Under the pieces are notes generated by a model that made no database searches, was not told the origin of the DNA, and was given only the letters and a program-made list of their open reading frames with translations. This document shows positions 12,664-25,005 of a stretch of DNA of 64,000 nt, in pieces. Both the position numbers and the translations under genes were made by a program. The stretch is from Annulohypoxylon bovei var. microspora (taxonomy: Eukaryota > Ascomycota > Sordariomycetes > Xylariales > Hypoxylaceae). The DNA lies in NCBI GenBank assembly GCA_022836615.1, contig MU405252.1, positions 212,068 through 276,067 on the forward strand, in the 5' to 3' direction. The stretch's first letter is position 1, and every line of letters starts with the position of its first letter.

Positions 12664-14738
12664 ATGGCTGTCGGCATGGGTGCCGGAGTCAACATTGACT
12701 CTCTCGTTCTTGTTGGTGCTCTGCTCAACCGTCCAGTCAGCCGTAAGCATAACTCCCAGCTGTAAATACAATGGCTAGTCGTCGCTGATACCCCTCGCGA
12801 AAAGACTAACGGATATGACGGCTCTATGCTTAATGGGCTGAATATTCTGCCTAGTTACACGGACTATTTTCAATTGACTCCAGCCACGACTGGGTTAAAT
12901 ACGGCTTCGGTCTTTATTGGCTCTACTTTTGGAACACTCGTTTCAGGTGTGATGGCCGATAAGTTAGGTCGCCGCATAACCATTCTCTGGGCCTCGGTCT
13001 TCACATTGATCGGTGTTGCGCTGCAGACTGCTGCGCAGAACATCGCCATGTTTGTTGTTGCCCGCATCATCCTCGGCTTTGGAAGCGCTCTCTCCGGCGT
13101 CGCCTCTGGCGTATACTTATCCGAGGCGTTTCCTAGCCGGTGGCGTGCCTGGGGTGTCGGGCTGTTGAATGATTTCTATTAGTTAGTGAGCCAATACCAG
13201 TGGAAATCGTGAAGATTCCGGCTCCGTTGAAAACTAATCGGCTTCATTTAGCGTTGGCGCCCTCATTGCCGCCGGCGTAACTCTTGGAACTGGACAGTGG
13301 CAATCAACGGTAAGATGGACACTTTGCCTCTAGAACATCTGGGATTTAGGAGTCCAAAGATCCTGAGGGCTGACGAAGTTTTAGTGGGCGTGGAGGTTAC
13401 CATCCCTGATCCAGGGGGTATTTTCCGTGCTCTGCATCGCCATCTTGCCTTTCGTGTAAGCTGTAGCCCGTACGGTAAACGCTACTACTACAGACCTGAC
13501 CAATTGATTAGGCCCGAATCACCAAGGTGGCTAGTTCATGAAGGGTACTTCGAGTATGCGCGAACTTCGGTTGCGCAAACTAACACCAACGGCAATCTAC
13601 AAGACCCCGTCGCCGTCGCCATATATAAGGAGATCATTGATGCTCTGGCCTGGGAGAAGAAAGAAGGTCGGACGATGAGCCCGAAGGAGATTTTCAAGAC
13701 CCCAACCGCGAGGAGGCGCCTGCTGATTGGAATGTCCGCCGGACCTTTCTCCTGCATCGCCGGCAACATCATCGCTTCTTATTATCTTGGCAATGAATTG
13801 GCGATGGCAGGGATTACCGACTCAACCGACCAACTAAAGGCCGTCAGTGATTGTTTCTATTTATCGATGAGAATTGGTTGAGGCCATACTAACGGGGAAT
13901 AGAACGTCGTCTTAAACGTGTTTTGTCTCCTGTGCAGTCTTGCAGGATCGTACCTTTCTTCCGAAGTTGGCAGAAAACCTACGGCGATTATCTCGCAGAC
14001 TCTCCTTATTATTTTCCTATTTGTAATCGGAGGTCTAACCAAGATTTACAACGATAACCCCGCGGCTGCTTCTCAGAGTCTCGTCTATGGAAATGTGGCC
14101 GTTATCTTCCTCTTCCAAGGCGCATACTCGCTTGCCTGGACTCCCCTATTGTACTTGTATCCGCCGGAAGTTTTCTCGGGTACGTTATTCATAGTCCCCG
14201 ATCCTCTATCCTGTTCTCCAGAACATATGCTAACGTTTTAATAGTTCGTCCTCTGAATTCTACTTTTCTATATAGGAGAAGCTCTAAATGGAGATTCGCT
14301 AATCACCTATGACAGTATTCAATTCGAGCCAATGGTCTAGCTTTCTCGGCCTTGTCATTAAATCTGCTCGCGTATGTTTTATGATTTCAAGATTATGAAA
14401 TATCTCTTAAATGCTAATTTGATTTGCTAGATGCGTATTGGTGAACGTCATGCCCATCGGTTTAGCCAACATCGGATGGAAAATGTATATAATTAACGGA
14501 TCATGGGATGTTATCGTCTTAATACTTATAGTGAGCATCTATAGTCATTGGTTAATTTCATGTTACTAACTTTTCCTCCTAGGTCGTTTTTTGGATTGAG
14601 ACGAAGGGACGCACATTGGAGGAGATAGATGCAATTTTCGACGGCGAAAAGCATTCATCTGTGCCTGATGTAGAAATGGTAAGAACAGGCCAGGCTACGA
14701 TAGATGTTGTCGCGATCGAGCAACAACTTAAGTCCTAA
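12664..14738 (+). CDS. MFS sugar transporter (lactose-permease type), N-terminus damaged
   Basis: A sugar porter of the major facilitator superfamily. Clear landmarks are NGYDGSMLNGL in TM1, ADKLGRR in loop 2-3, RIILGFGSALSGVASGVY, PESPRWL in the central loop, EVGRKPT in loop 8-9 and ETKGRTLEEID after TM12. Exons that close in phase: from about 12805 to 13181 (donor GTTAGT), 13252-13309, 13385-13455, 13512-13842, 13903-14179, 14316-14371, 14431-14530 and 14583-14738. Two problems remain. Upstream of NGYDGS the usual stretch of about 25 residues leading into TM1 is absent, and the only candidate first exon (ATG 12664, donor at 12743) joins out of frame. The 14179/14316 junction also carries one base too many. 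It may be a recently decayed gene, or the sequence may hold small indels. Its neighbour is a GH43 enzyme, which suggests import of released sugars. Confidence 0.75.
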
Positions 14739-15216
14739 TATGTCGTATTATGCGTCCTACGCATGTGGGACGATAGAGGATGAGATTTCCCCAAGCTACC
14801 TGACCTTAGATGGGTATTGCGGAACTCCTCCTTAGGCTTAGGTGGTGGAGAATAGCTCATAACGTCCCGTCAAATACTACCTCGCCTATGACCATATTCC
14901 AATGGCCTAATCCGCATGTCTGGTGACCTAATATGGTAATATTATAGTTATTAAGAGGTCTAAGGATTTGCCAAGCCTTGGGATTGGAGAACCGACAATT
15001 CCTCAACCCACAAAATCATCTTCCCCCGAGCACCAAATAGGATTTTCTGCTTACCCCAGTCAAAAACGTCGAATTTGACGGCGACTAATATAGCGAATGC
15101 GGAGAAATTACCCCGAGGCCAGTTACTTGGCGGACACCTTATAAACATCGGCCGGTGGAGATGGTGCACACCGAGATCGTCAGACCCGTGTCGTGTACGC
15201 GTCCTGAGAAAAAAAG
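14739..15216. other. Intergenic, promoter of the GH43 gene
   Basis: Nothing coding was seen. A TATA box lies near the downstream end; see the separate entry. Confidence 0.5.
15139..15146 (+). promoter_or_regulatory. TATA-like box of the GH43 gene
   Basis: TTATAAAC lies about 75 bp upstream of the ATG at 15217, a plausible core promoter spacing. Assigned by sequence and position only. Confidence 0.4.
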
Positions 15217-17101
15217 ATGCTCGGTCCGAAGATGTGGCTCTCTCCTACCTTGTTGCTGTTTAGTGCAGCCGTAGCGCAGGCAAAGTACATCGTACCTGGA
15301 GCTCGATGGCGTGCAACTGACGGGAGTCTGGTGAATGCCCATGCCGGCAACGTCCTCTTAGATAATGGGACGTTCTGGTGGTTTGGGGAGTACAAGACTC
15401 AGGGGCAAGCGGAAGGTGGTGGAGTGTCTGTTTACAGCTCCCCAGACCTCGCTACGTGGACACCCCATGGCCTTGCCTTAGGTACGTATGTTGATTGCAG
15501 AGGAAGGAAGAACAATTGGGGTCGACATGTTAATGAAGAGAACAGAACCGGTTCAAGGAAATCCTTATATTTCCCCTCAAAACATTATCCAACGGCCCAA
15601 AGTCGTGAAAAGCGAGTCGACGGGACAGTATCACGTACGTTACCCCTGATTACTTAATTATGTGCCTATTGAAGTTAATATGGGGCGGTAGATGTGGTGG
15701 CATGCCGATAACTCTAGTTACGGACTCCTTCTCCAAGGCTTTGCGACTGCAGATAGCATTTCCGGGCCTTACACACTTGTCAACGCTACAGCTCCTCTAG
15801 GGAACTGGTCGCAAGATTTTGGCCAATTTACTGATTACAAGGATGGTCGGACGTATGCCTTGTATTCTAATGGCGACAGTGTCGAAGGGAGAGACGTATA
15901 TCTCACCTCGTATAACGAGCAGGTCACCGCACTCGATACGGTCGTTCATCGTTTTGACAAGTACGATCTCGAAGCACCAACCATCATCCAGACAGAAAAA
16001 AGCTATTATGCATTGATGAGTCATAAGACAGGATATAGGCCAAACAGTAAGCGAAGCCCTTCGTCATAAGAAATCATCATTATATCTTGCTGATCGCGCT
16101 TCTAAGACGTCGTCTGCTTCCGTGCCGACAGCTTGGATGGTCCGTGGAGCCAGCCTTGGATCGTTTCTCCACTCAACACAAGAACTTTTAACTCTCAATC
16201 AGGCTTCACGTTGAGAATAGCTGGCAGTGAGAAGACGACCTACCTTTATCTAGGTGACCAGTGGGACTCAAATTCGATCTGGGAAAGTCGATACATCTGG
16301 TTGCCTATGGCAATCGACGACAATAAGAAAACGCTTGAATTAGAGTGGCATGATGTTTATGATCTAGACGTGTAAGGATTTCCATTTTCCATTTTCATAT
16401 AGTAGAGAAATGCTAATAAGAGTTACAACCTAGAAAAACAGGAGACTGGCGCCCGGTTAATGGTAGAGAGTATCATGCGAAAGACGGAACGGTCAACGGG
16501 ACCGCATTCAAGCAAGAAGCGGTATGATGTGTTGGGTCTACAACCGCGCCAGATATCGCTAATATAACATCTCGCAGAACTTCGCTAGCGGTGGCACGAT
16601 AGTAACTGAAATCGAGGGAAATGATAGTACCGTCACTTTCCACGGTATAGAGGGAACGGGCAAGCCCCAATGGGTTTCTTTCTATTATCAGAGTGAGTAA
16701 CTCATATAAAAATCTTTCATGGTTACATTCTAACAATGGCAAAGACACCGATGACATGGGCTTTGGGGATCAACGTAAGTCTAAGTTACCTACCTCTTAT
16801 TAACCCTCTAACTAGTTAGGTACTAACTATGTTTTCCCTGGTAGCTGGCGGAAGTCCGGACAGAATTGGTGGATCGTGGCAACTCCGTCGCATCAGCAGT
16901 GTGGTCGTAAATGGGAACACAGGGAATGTAGAGACGCTATTTCAGAGAGATACACACAAGGGCATCATCCTATCGACGCCGCTTCAGCTGACGCTCGCGA
17001 AGGGATCAAGCAACACCATCACGGTGGGCGGACTGTACAACGGGTTTCATTATAAGGGAGCGGATCTTGATAAAATCATAGTCTACCCGCCAGAGGTATA
17101 G
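15217..17101 (+). CDS. Secreted GH43 enzyme, exo-beta-1,3-galactanase type
   Basis: Eight exons close exactly in phase: 15217-15481, 15546-15634, 15692-16046, 16107-16371, 16434-16521, 16578-16692, 16745-16774 and 16845-17101 (about 487 residues). A signal peptide (hydrophobic run WLSPTLLLFSAAVAQA) precedes IVPGARWRATDG and FWWFGEYKTQG. These openings are typical of the galactan 1,3-beta-galactosidase branch of family 43. Family landmarks follow: VYSSPDLATWT, IIQRPKVV, MWWHADNSSYG, GPYTLV, DLEAPTII and a five-bladed-propeller pattern. From about residue 350 there is a second, beta-rich region (GTIVTEIEGNDSTVTFHG, then GGSWQLRRI) consistent with a CBM35-like carbohydrate-binding module. The likely job is trimming beta-1,3-galactan side chains of plant arabinogalactan outside the cell. 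An alternative is another GH43 specificity. It sits beside a sugar transporter. Confidence 0.88.
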
Positions 17102-17733
17102 GATTATATGCCTCCTAGCGATATATAATGAGGAAGTATTAATCTAATCAAACGGCGAGGGTGTCAAGGGCTCAATTCAAACAGTGGTGCATATGCGTAC
17201 TAACAACAGGCCTAACTTGCTTATTTGTGAATATTCCTACCTAGATAGAAACAGAGCAACTAATGGACTTAATTAAATAGAACACCCCTATTTACTTCCG
17301 CTAAACACGTGTCGGAAGTATCTAGGAAGGAACAAAGGTACCTAGTCTGGAATTACTAAAGATCATCTCTCAGATGCAACTGCACTTCTAAAGCTTAAGT
17401 ACTAGGTAGGTATATTTATACTAGTAGGATTTCAAGTTGTAGGTAGATTATGAGTCAATAAGCTAGGTAGGTTACGAAGGAAGGCACAACCACGAGGTAC
17501 ATTCGCCCTCACAAGGAAAGAACGAGGCAGATAATTTTAAATTTCAGATCGCCCACCAAGGAAAAAAAAAAAGGCCCAACTCTTTCTTTCTCTTTCATTA
17601 CCTAACCTACCAAACATATTCTCATCTCATTACACCCTTTTTTTCCTGACACAAAATTATCTACCGCAGATAGTGGCTATTTCGTCGTAGCATTCTGTTT
17701 GTTGCTAAGTACCAAATCGAGCAGTGGGACAAA
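17102..17733. other. Intergenic
   Basis: AT-rich, with TAGGTAGG-type repeats near 17404 and 17466 and an A-rich run at 17562-17573. No gene was recognised. Confidence 0.5.
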
Positions 17734-18807
17734 ATGTATCACTCGAACTCAGACCACCGTAACCATGATGCCAAGCGAGGTCGAGGCGGTAATGGTAGAG
17801 GAGAAGGTGGGAGTGGCGGGAAAAGGAGGGAGAGAAGATGGAGAGAAGGAGGGAACGACAGAAGACAAAGTCCTCTACTGGTAAGCTCTGAGTCTTAATC
17901 TGCCTTTATAATGATGTAAATTAATATTAACTTATTATAGGAAACGAGGATCACGATTCCACCAGAGAGCATCATTATATTCGAAAAAGGGGGTAGTTTC
18001 AAGCCTCCTGAAGGCTCGATCCTCACCCTGAGGATGGATGGGGTAGTTGTCGTGGACGTCGGCCGAATTTTACTCCCTCGTGGTGGGGAGACTACCTTTC
18101 CAGCCAGCACGTTGTTGTCTCTTCCCGGTGGGACTATTCAGGCACCTTTTGGTGCTCGTTTACAGATTCCCGGAACATCTTTCGAAAGTTCCGTATTAGA
18201 CATTTATCCAGGCACACGGGTACAAATTGGCCAGCAGTCTCCCGGTCGCAGAGATAGCATCCTTTCTTCGCTAGATTGCGGAATCCGCCTTAGGACAGAC
18301 TGGGAAGTGCCGGCGGGTAGTTGGTTCTCAATATCCTTAGATCACTCGTTAGTAGTTGGGAACCAACCCCTGTGGTCGACAGAGGACATTGTCCTCTGGG
18401 ATGATACTACCTTAGAGGGGGACTCGGTACTTGCCGGCTCTGTCAAGCTTCTGCAAAACCAAACTATTGTGGTTCCTCCAAACAAACCTATTAAAGTCCC
18501 ATGTGTAGGGAACGGCTGTACGAGAAACGATATTGCTCATGGTGCTATGATCACCCATGACACCATTTACAAGGGTGGAGACACCCTTATTAGCGGGACA
18601 TTTGTCCCCTCCAGCACACTTCTTCCTCAAGGAACTGTCTTGTCCGCTGGCATAGCGATCCCAGCTGGAACCGCAATCCCTCCTGGCACCGAACTACCGC
18701 CAGGGATGACGCTACCAGGGGGGACTCTCGTCCCAGCAGGAACTCTTGTGCCGGCGGGCACGACCATGTCAAAATGGGTGACGATTCCCGGATCTTTGGA
18801 GTATTAG
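17734..18807 (+). CDS. Hexad-repeat (P-x-G-T) protein with RG-rich N-terminus, unknown function
   Basis: Exons 17734-17880 and 17941-18807 join in phase 0 and give 337 residues. I chose the ATG at 17734 because the upstream ATG at 17699 joins out of frame. Exon 1 encodes a very basic Gly/Arg-rich segment (RGRGGNGRGEGG, KRRERRWREGG). Exon 2 is beta-rich and built of loose six-residue units. The clearest is the C-terminal run at about residues 285-330 with the pattern [LIV]-P-x-G-T-x repeated about eight times (IPAGTA, IPPGTE, LPPGMT, LPGGTL, VPAGTL). Units such as LPGGTI and YPGTRV occur much earlier too. Cysteines are few (LDCG, CVGNGC). A six-residue period fits a beta-solenoid. There is no signal peptide and I do not recognise the family. 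Confidence 0.72.
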
Positions 18808-19654
18808 GGAGAGGAGAGAGGCGGCTTGTGGTACTATGATTGCTAGCTCAGGAAATTTGCTTTTCTATGCTCATTCGACATTCATGACAATTAGCTGCAT
18901 GGGAATTCACCGCGCGTTGAACATAATGAAACTTGACCAGCCTGCCTTTTACGGTAGTAAGTCTTCAATTAAATTCGCAATATAATGGCTCTTTATTAAA
19001 TGTCATCATGCTATTGTCTAATGTTATGTCAACATGTTCTGACCGCTGTGAAACTCCTAGCGATGCTTGATATCAAACTAATACGTGAATGTTAGCAGAT
19101 CCTCACAATTAATGTTGTAGGTAACCCTCGGAAAAAGAAGCCTAAACTACTTGGTTACCGAGGATAGCCCTTCTTAAATCCATTCTTATATTTAGGACCT
19201 GAGTCATTCTGCACTTTCTCGTCGTAACTTGGATCAATCAGAAAAGCGAGACATGAAGTTGTGCCCCACATTAGATGTCTCAGTGATGACTAGAAATTCC
19301 ATCTTCTCCTCATGCATACCTATTTGTGTGGGTATTAAGCGTCGTAACAAGAATCATATATACTCGATCTAGATTAGCAAATATATTATTCCCTTAATTT
19401 TCCCCGCGTAATTACGCATGTCTTCGGGGTTAACTCCATCGGCGATATAAGGTAGGTTACCATCGGATTTTATTACCTTGTATGCGCATTCATCGGTGCT
19501 ATATAACCAACAGCATATTCGCACACTTGAGGAGCTGTGATGTGTGAGATTGTTTCTCTCCTCTCATTATCCTATCGCTCTCTTATGCTTCATTAAGTAC
19601 GAAGACTACGCAAGGTCAACTGCATATCTACCCAGGAACCCCACCAACCCCAAA
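18808..19654. other. Intergenic, promoter of the SDR gene
   Basis: No gene was recognised. TATATAA lies at 19500-19506, about 149 bp before the SDR start codon. Confidence 0.5.
19500..19506 (+). promoter_or_regulatory. TATA-like box of the SDR gene
   Basis: TATATAA about 149 bp upstream of the ATG at 19655; the leader between them would be about 100 bases or more. Confidence 0.35.
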
Positions 19655-20606
19655 ATGTCGTCCCCCGTGTGGTTCATCACCGGCGCCTCCCACGGCTTCG
19701 GCCTGATCCTGTGCCTCAAGGCGCTGAAGGCGGGCCACCGCGTCGTCGGGTCGGTCCGCAGCAAGACCAAGGCCGCGGACGCCGTGAAGCAGATCGAGGG
19801 CGCGGGCGGCCAGGTCATCGAGCTGGACATGAACGAGTCCAAGGAGAGCATCGACAAGAAGATCAAGGCTGTCGGCCAGATCGACTACCTCATCAACAAC
19901 GCCGGCTTCTTCATCCTCGGCGCCATCGAGCAGGCCACGTAAGAACTCTCACCTACCTATTTCCTTGCCTCGCCCCCTTTCCACGCCTCCTATTTTTTCA
20001 TTTTTTTCAAACCCCAGTGCAACGTGCTAACACCCCCCCAGCGAGCAAGAATCCCGCCAACAAATGCAAACGAACTTCTTCGGGCCGCTCTACGTGCTGC
20101 AAGCCGCGCTGCCCGGGATGCGGTCGCGGCGCGCCGGCACCATCGTCAACGTCAGCAGCATCGCGAGCAAAGACCCGCAGCCGGCCTCGGGTCTCTACTC
20201 CGCGAGCAAGGCAGCCTTGGAAGCGCTCTCGGAGTCCTTAGCCGCCGAGGTCGCGCCCTTCAACGTCGGCATCCTGATGGTGGAGCCCGGCGCGTTCCGG
20301 ACGAACTTCCTGACGGCGCTGGTGCCGTCGGCGGACTCGCTGCCGGCGGGCTACGCCGGCACGACGGTCGACGCGGCCCTGGCGCGCTACGTCAGCGCCG
20401 ACGGCACCCAGCGCGGCGACCCCGACAAGGGCGTCGACCGCATCTACGAGGCGGTGACGGGCGAGGGCATGGCGGGGAAGTTGAAGGGCAAGGTGCTGCG
20501 GCTGGTCATCGGGCCCGACTCGCTCCAGCGCATGAGGCGCAACAACGACCGCTTCCTCGGCGACTTGGCGCTGCAGGAGGACGTTGCTCTCAGCACTGAC
20601 TTCTGA
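19655..20606 (+). CDS. Short-chain dehydrogenase/reductase (classical SDR)
   Basis: Exons 19655-19938 and 20042-20606 join in phase to give 282 residues. I chose ATG 19655 (MSSPVWFITGASHGFG) because the in-frame upstream ATG would put 37 non-family residues before the Rossmann strand. The cofactor motif TGASHGFG is at residues 9-16, NNAG follows strand 4, IVNVSSIAS carries the catalytic Ser, and YSASK gives the catalytic Tyr and Lys. PGAFRTNF matches the loop after strand 6 of the NAD(P)-dependent SDRs related to 17-beta-HSD or Baeyer-Villiger-type fungal SDRs. The coding region is strikingly GC-rich (long runs of G/C third positions) compared with both neighbours. Substrate unknown; no neighbour suggests a pathway. 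Confidence 0.9.
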
Positions 20607-21356
20607 GACGCTGGTTAGGGGGTAGGGGATAGGGATCGGGCATAGGGCGGGGATAAGAGATGTTGGGGGAGCCTTGTGACTCGTGGATGATTCGAGTTTT
20701 AATACCTGAATAGGTAGGTGGGTGGTTAAAAAATTAAATCAAGGTATCGTGCTACCTTCTCCGAAAAAAAGACCCCCTGGATATATCTACCAACTCTTGG
20801 TCAACAATCTATAAACCCGAAGAAAAATGAATAAATAGAAAAGTTGGACGCATCTCACCACGAACGTTATTAGATATCTTGGCATGTAGGGAAGATTCAC
20901 ACATGAAATACACGTGCAATACTATATTAGCAGGTCCAGAACCCATATTATATCAAACGAAAGACCCCTAAATGGCCAAGCCTAATAATAATAGAATGTC
21001 TTGATGGACAACTGCTAAGAGAAGACCTATCTATCATCTTCTACATGCCCCTAAAACGCCCCTTGAGAACTTAAATCTGTGTCTACCCGTGAAAACAAGG
21101 CAAGGGACAAACAATCAGGCATCGAGTGAATGCGCAGAACTCCACGTACGGCTTCTGAAACCAAAGCTCTTATGCCTAATCCTCCATGCTCGGTATATGT
21201 ATGCGCGTATATATGCGAGTGAATCCATTCAAAAAACCATGATGTATCGCAAACCAATGACTGTGTGAGTGATGTGGGGTGGTGATGATGATGTACCCGA
21301 TCGGTGTTTCTAGACTCGGACAATGACGAATCGAGTGTAGACCCGCTGTTCCCGCT
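20607..21356. other. Intergenic between converging genes
   Basis: The 3-prime ends of the SDR and the oxysterol-binding protein face each other here. No further gene was recognised. Confidence 0.5.
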
Positions 21357-22988
21357 CTAAATGATGCCTTCCAAATTCCAATCGCCCTTCTGTGCTCTAT
21401 CGAGGACCTGGCGGCCTTTTTCAGTAAGATCCGGAGTACCTCGTTTGTCGGTGACCTGGTCGAAGAATACCGGTTTCCATGTTTCGCTCTTGCGTTCACG
21501 TTCCCGGGCCTTCTCTCGTTGCTTTTCTTCAAGTTCTATCTTGACATTGGTGGCCTTTGAGAATTGCTTCGATAATATGGCTTGAGTTACGCCATCCCAC
21601 ATGGTCAAGGACTCGTTCTCCGCTTGCTTCTCCTTCGGCGGCAATGCCTTGGGAGCCACAGCAAGAGGGTTAAGATCAATTATGGTAATTTGCTTATCTG
21701 CTGGGTGAGACTCCTAAAATAAGAATGGTCAATATTACTCCAGAATAGTGATAGATGAAAAGTGAAGTTGGCTTACTACTGGTTTCGGGCCTAGAGTGAA
21801 CACGACTCTATCTTTCCATGCACCACCGAGCCTTGCCACGACATCAGAATCAGGTACATCCTTGATACGAATCTTGTCGTCCTTTTCCGGGTCGTACTTA
21901 AAAATTACACCTTCTACCTTGTTTTGTGCCCGACCAAGCCAACCATCCTCGATGTAGTGTAGGATAGCTTTTAATTTCGTCCGAGGGCACGTAGCATAAG
22001 CGGTGTCGCCGACACTGACACTTAGGGCGCCACGCAGAATTCCGCCTAGATGTGCGGCGGGATGCTTCAGCTGATACGTCTCGTTATCCCTCCGCTCAAG
22101 GGTGATGAAAATCCCAAGATTGTGTTCGCCCGGCGACACTTTAATAGCGGTGCCGGTGAATTTAGCACTAATCTGGTCAAAGCCTCTCGCGTGTAACCCC
22201 TTTTCGGGACAGCTGACGTAGAAGGCGCTGACGGGTGGATGGTGAGATGTCTGTTCCGTCAAGTACGATATCCTAACGGTAGGACCAGTAGGAGTTGTCG
22301 CTGTCTGTACGACAGATACGGTAGATGACGCTCTCGGATCACCGCCATTGATCTTATTTGACTTGACAGAGGACGAGCTACTGCCACTACCGCTACTAGA
22401 AGCTGTCAAACTCTTCGTATCGATCCGCGGCGCATTGTCCTCAGCTTCCCAGTTGCACCGGAAGAATTCTCCTAAGCAGGAGTTATACGGTTTGCACGGC
22501 TTTCCCTTGACATATTTCAGGTCTTTCGTAAACCAAAATCGTAGGACCTCGAGCATACGATCTAATGGTTCGTCCGATGTGCCTATTGCAGCAAAAGCGC
22601 TAGGATTATCCAGGTAGTTCCAATATTCTAGGTTGGGAGTCGGTTCGAGGAGCTGGGATGGAAGAGAGAAACGCACGGCCGCGAGATCTGCGACACCTAT
22701 GAATCTGAGGAACAGAACAGAAATGGTTAGTGATGCCACCACGAGCAAATTGAAGAGAAGAGGCAAGAGGTTGATGTTTTGTTAGGGGAAACATGGTTTA
22801 TGATCTCGGGGTAACTCCGATTACGGACGAAGATCGATGTTGGCGGTGAGATACATGTCATGTCGTCTTCGGTTTTGGGTGATTGATACTTACTTTCGCA
22901 AGATGGAGATGAATGTCTTTAGTTTCGATCCCTCGTTTTGAGGGACATCTTCGTTGACATGGACACTCGGTGGAGGATTTGTAGACAT
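21357..22988 (-). CDS. Oxysterol-binding protein (short Osh/Kes1-like lipid transfer protein)
   Basis: Three exons in coding order, 22894-22988, 21777-22704 and 21357-21713, close exactly in phase to 459 residues. The start MSTNPPPSVHVNEDV is the first ATG of exon 1. The family signature EQTSHHPP lies at about residues 182-189. Others are NSCLGEFFRC upstream and the C-terminal charged helix with EEKQREKARERE before WKPVFF. There is no PH domain, ankyrin repeat or FFAT-like region, so it belongs to the short form that swaps sterol for PI4P between membranes. A Ser-rich insert at about residues 132-165 separates the lid side from the signature and is probably a disordered loop. The alternative first ATG at 22766 would lie in an intron and give a false hydrophobic N-terminus. 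Confidence 0.95.
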
Positions 22989-25005
22989 GATGACGAGTCT
23001 CCAAGGGACAGCGATTAAACGAGACTCGAAGGATTCCTACTCGGACGGATATGACAACTAGAGAATCAAATGAAAATGAAAATGCAAATGCAGATGCGAT
23101 ACAAAAACCCCCAAAGGCGGCTGAGTTACCCCAGCCGGGATGACCAGCTCACGATTTGCGTCTAATGATTTTGTAGATAGCAAGATGACGATGATAATGT
23201 GTTTGACGAATTCGGTGTCGTGTATTCTAGTATTCTGCACCTTAGTGTAGGTTGTAATAAGGCGGAATTTACTATGTTAAATAGAAGAATAGAGGGTCTC
23301 GAAGGTGGGTAGGTTGTCTTTTGCTAAGTTTTGGTAGGTTCTAACCTGCATTAATGAATGGGTGGGTGACGTTAGTGCGATCGATAACGAACGGATAAGG
23401 GGTACTTTAATGCCGGTACCTGGATAACACGGATAGATACCTGGTAGCATCTGACCAGCGACACTACTAAAGCTTATATACTACAAGACGGCTGGACGGC
23501 AAGCACTATAACTCTTGCATAGCCACCATAAACTTAATAATTGTGTGTGTTATGTGTACTTGTTCAGTGTTCAGGCAGGTAAACTTTCATGTTCATGTTA
23601 CTTTACGTGCGTTACTGCTAGTTACTGTTCCTGTTCCACAAGCTACGTATCCCCGTCCTTGGAGGTTTTATTCTTAGTGTCCCATCAAATCGGAGATTGC
23701 GGAGTAAAAGTTAGGTTTCAAGGTTTGTGACTTGTTTTAGCCGACGCCATTACGAGCTTGAATATTCACTATTTTTCTCTAGTTAGAGTCCGAGGTGTAT
23801 TAAGATTGAACTTAGTCTAGGTTGTCGGATCTAAGGTTTGTACATATAAGAAAACGTCTCTTTCCACTGACAGTAAGCGCTTGCATCACGTTATAGACAG
23901 AGGTGTACGCTAATGTCTCATGCGGATTAATGTGTTATAACATGAGAACTCTTGTCTTGCATGGACCAATCATTTGACCACGAGTCCTGAATAGAACAAC
24001 TCAATTGCTTCAAGTATCCATGTTATACGACTGCCAAGTATACAAAATACCTAATTAAGTACAGTTCGGCACCTGACTCCGAGCCGGTGATTGCTTGAAG
24101 TTGTGATGTTGGTGTCTATGGAGAAAACGTGACTTTATCGAGTATTACAATTATTCATCTGCTATCTTGGGACGTCTCATTAGTATGATGTCATAGAAAC
24201 CGTCGCATCCATGGATCTCTCTGAAAATAGCTCAAGGCACGTACTTTATTTAGGTCTGTGCAACAAGACTACCTGGGTACTTGGTTGCTATATTTAACTT
24301 GAAGGTTCGAATCAAATTTGATCTTTATTGTCTTTACTTTGACATCATTTCTTTTTGTCGGCCTCGCCGGAGGAAATGAAAAAAAGGAGAGATGTCAATG
24401 ATTCTGCACTCATATTAATGATTCTGCGTCACGAACGGAAAGTCACAGAAAACCTCGAATCCCATGTTCTCAAGTGCAAGATGAGATGCGGGAACCAATC
24501 ATAATTCAAGTCGAGTATAATTGTTCAACTCTGATTGGTTACTATTTTGAACATGAACATAGGTAGGTATAAGTTACCTGGTCTGCTGTTGGTTAAATTT
24601 TTTATATTTGATGAAGCTCTTCAATTTTTGAAGTTCTTTCAATTACGTTGATATAGTAATTATTAGATCGTGAGTAGCTAGATTACACTTCTCATCATCA
24701 CACTTCGCCGGAAATGCCTACATAGATGAAACATGAAACATCGAACCAGCCTAACTCGTCTTCCCCTCCCTAAACCTACTCATGGACCGAACCACCTTAT
24801 CTTAGGGAGAATTCATCTCAACTCGTCTTCGGGAAACCTATGTAACGACCGTGCGAACCTGGCTGAGCTCGGACGACCATGAAATAGAGAACAACATACT
24901 CTCGGAATGTCGGAACGGCTGAATCATAGCAACAAGTAACTCCACAGTTCTATTTCAAGTATGAGATTCACTGTCTGAGCTTACCAACGGGTTATAGGGG
25001 CAAAC
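22989..25005. other. 2 kb gene-free stretch
   Basis: Between two leftward genes. The right side of this stretch is the 3-prime flank of the membrane-protein gene and the left side is the promoter of the oxysterol-binding protein. GAAAATGAAAATGCAAATGCAG-type short repeats occur near 23070-23095. No gene was recognised. Confidence 0.45.

Noticed and set aside
19669..20599. Long extra frames within the SDR gene
   Set aside because: Shifted readings of GC-rich coding sequence, rich in Arg, Pro and Gly.
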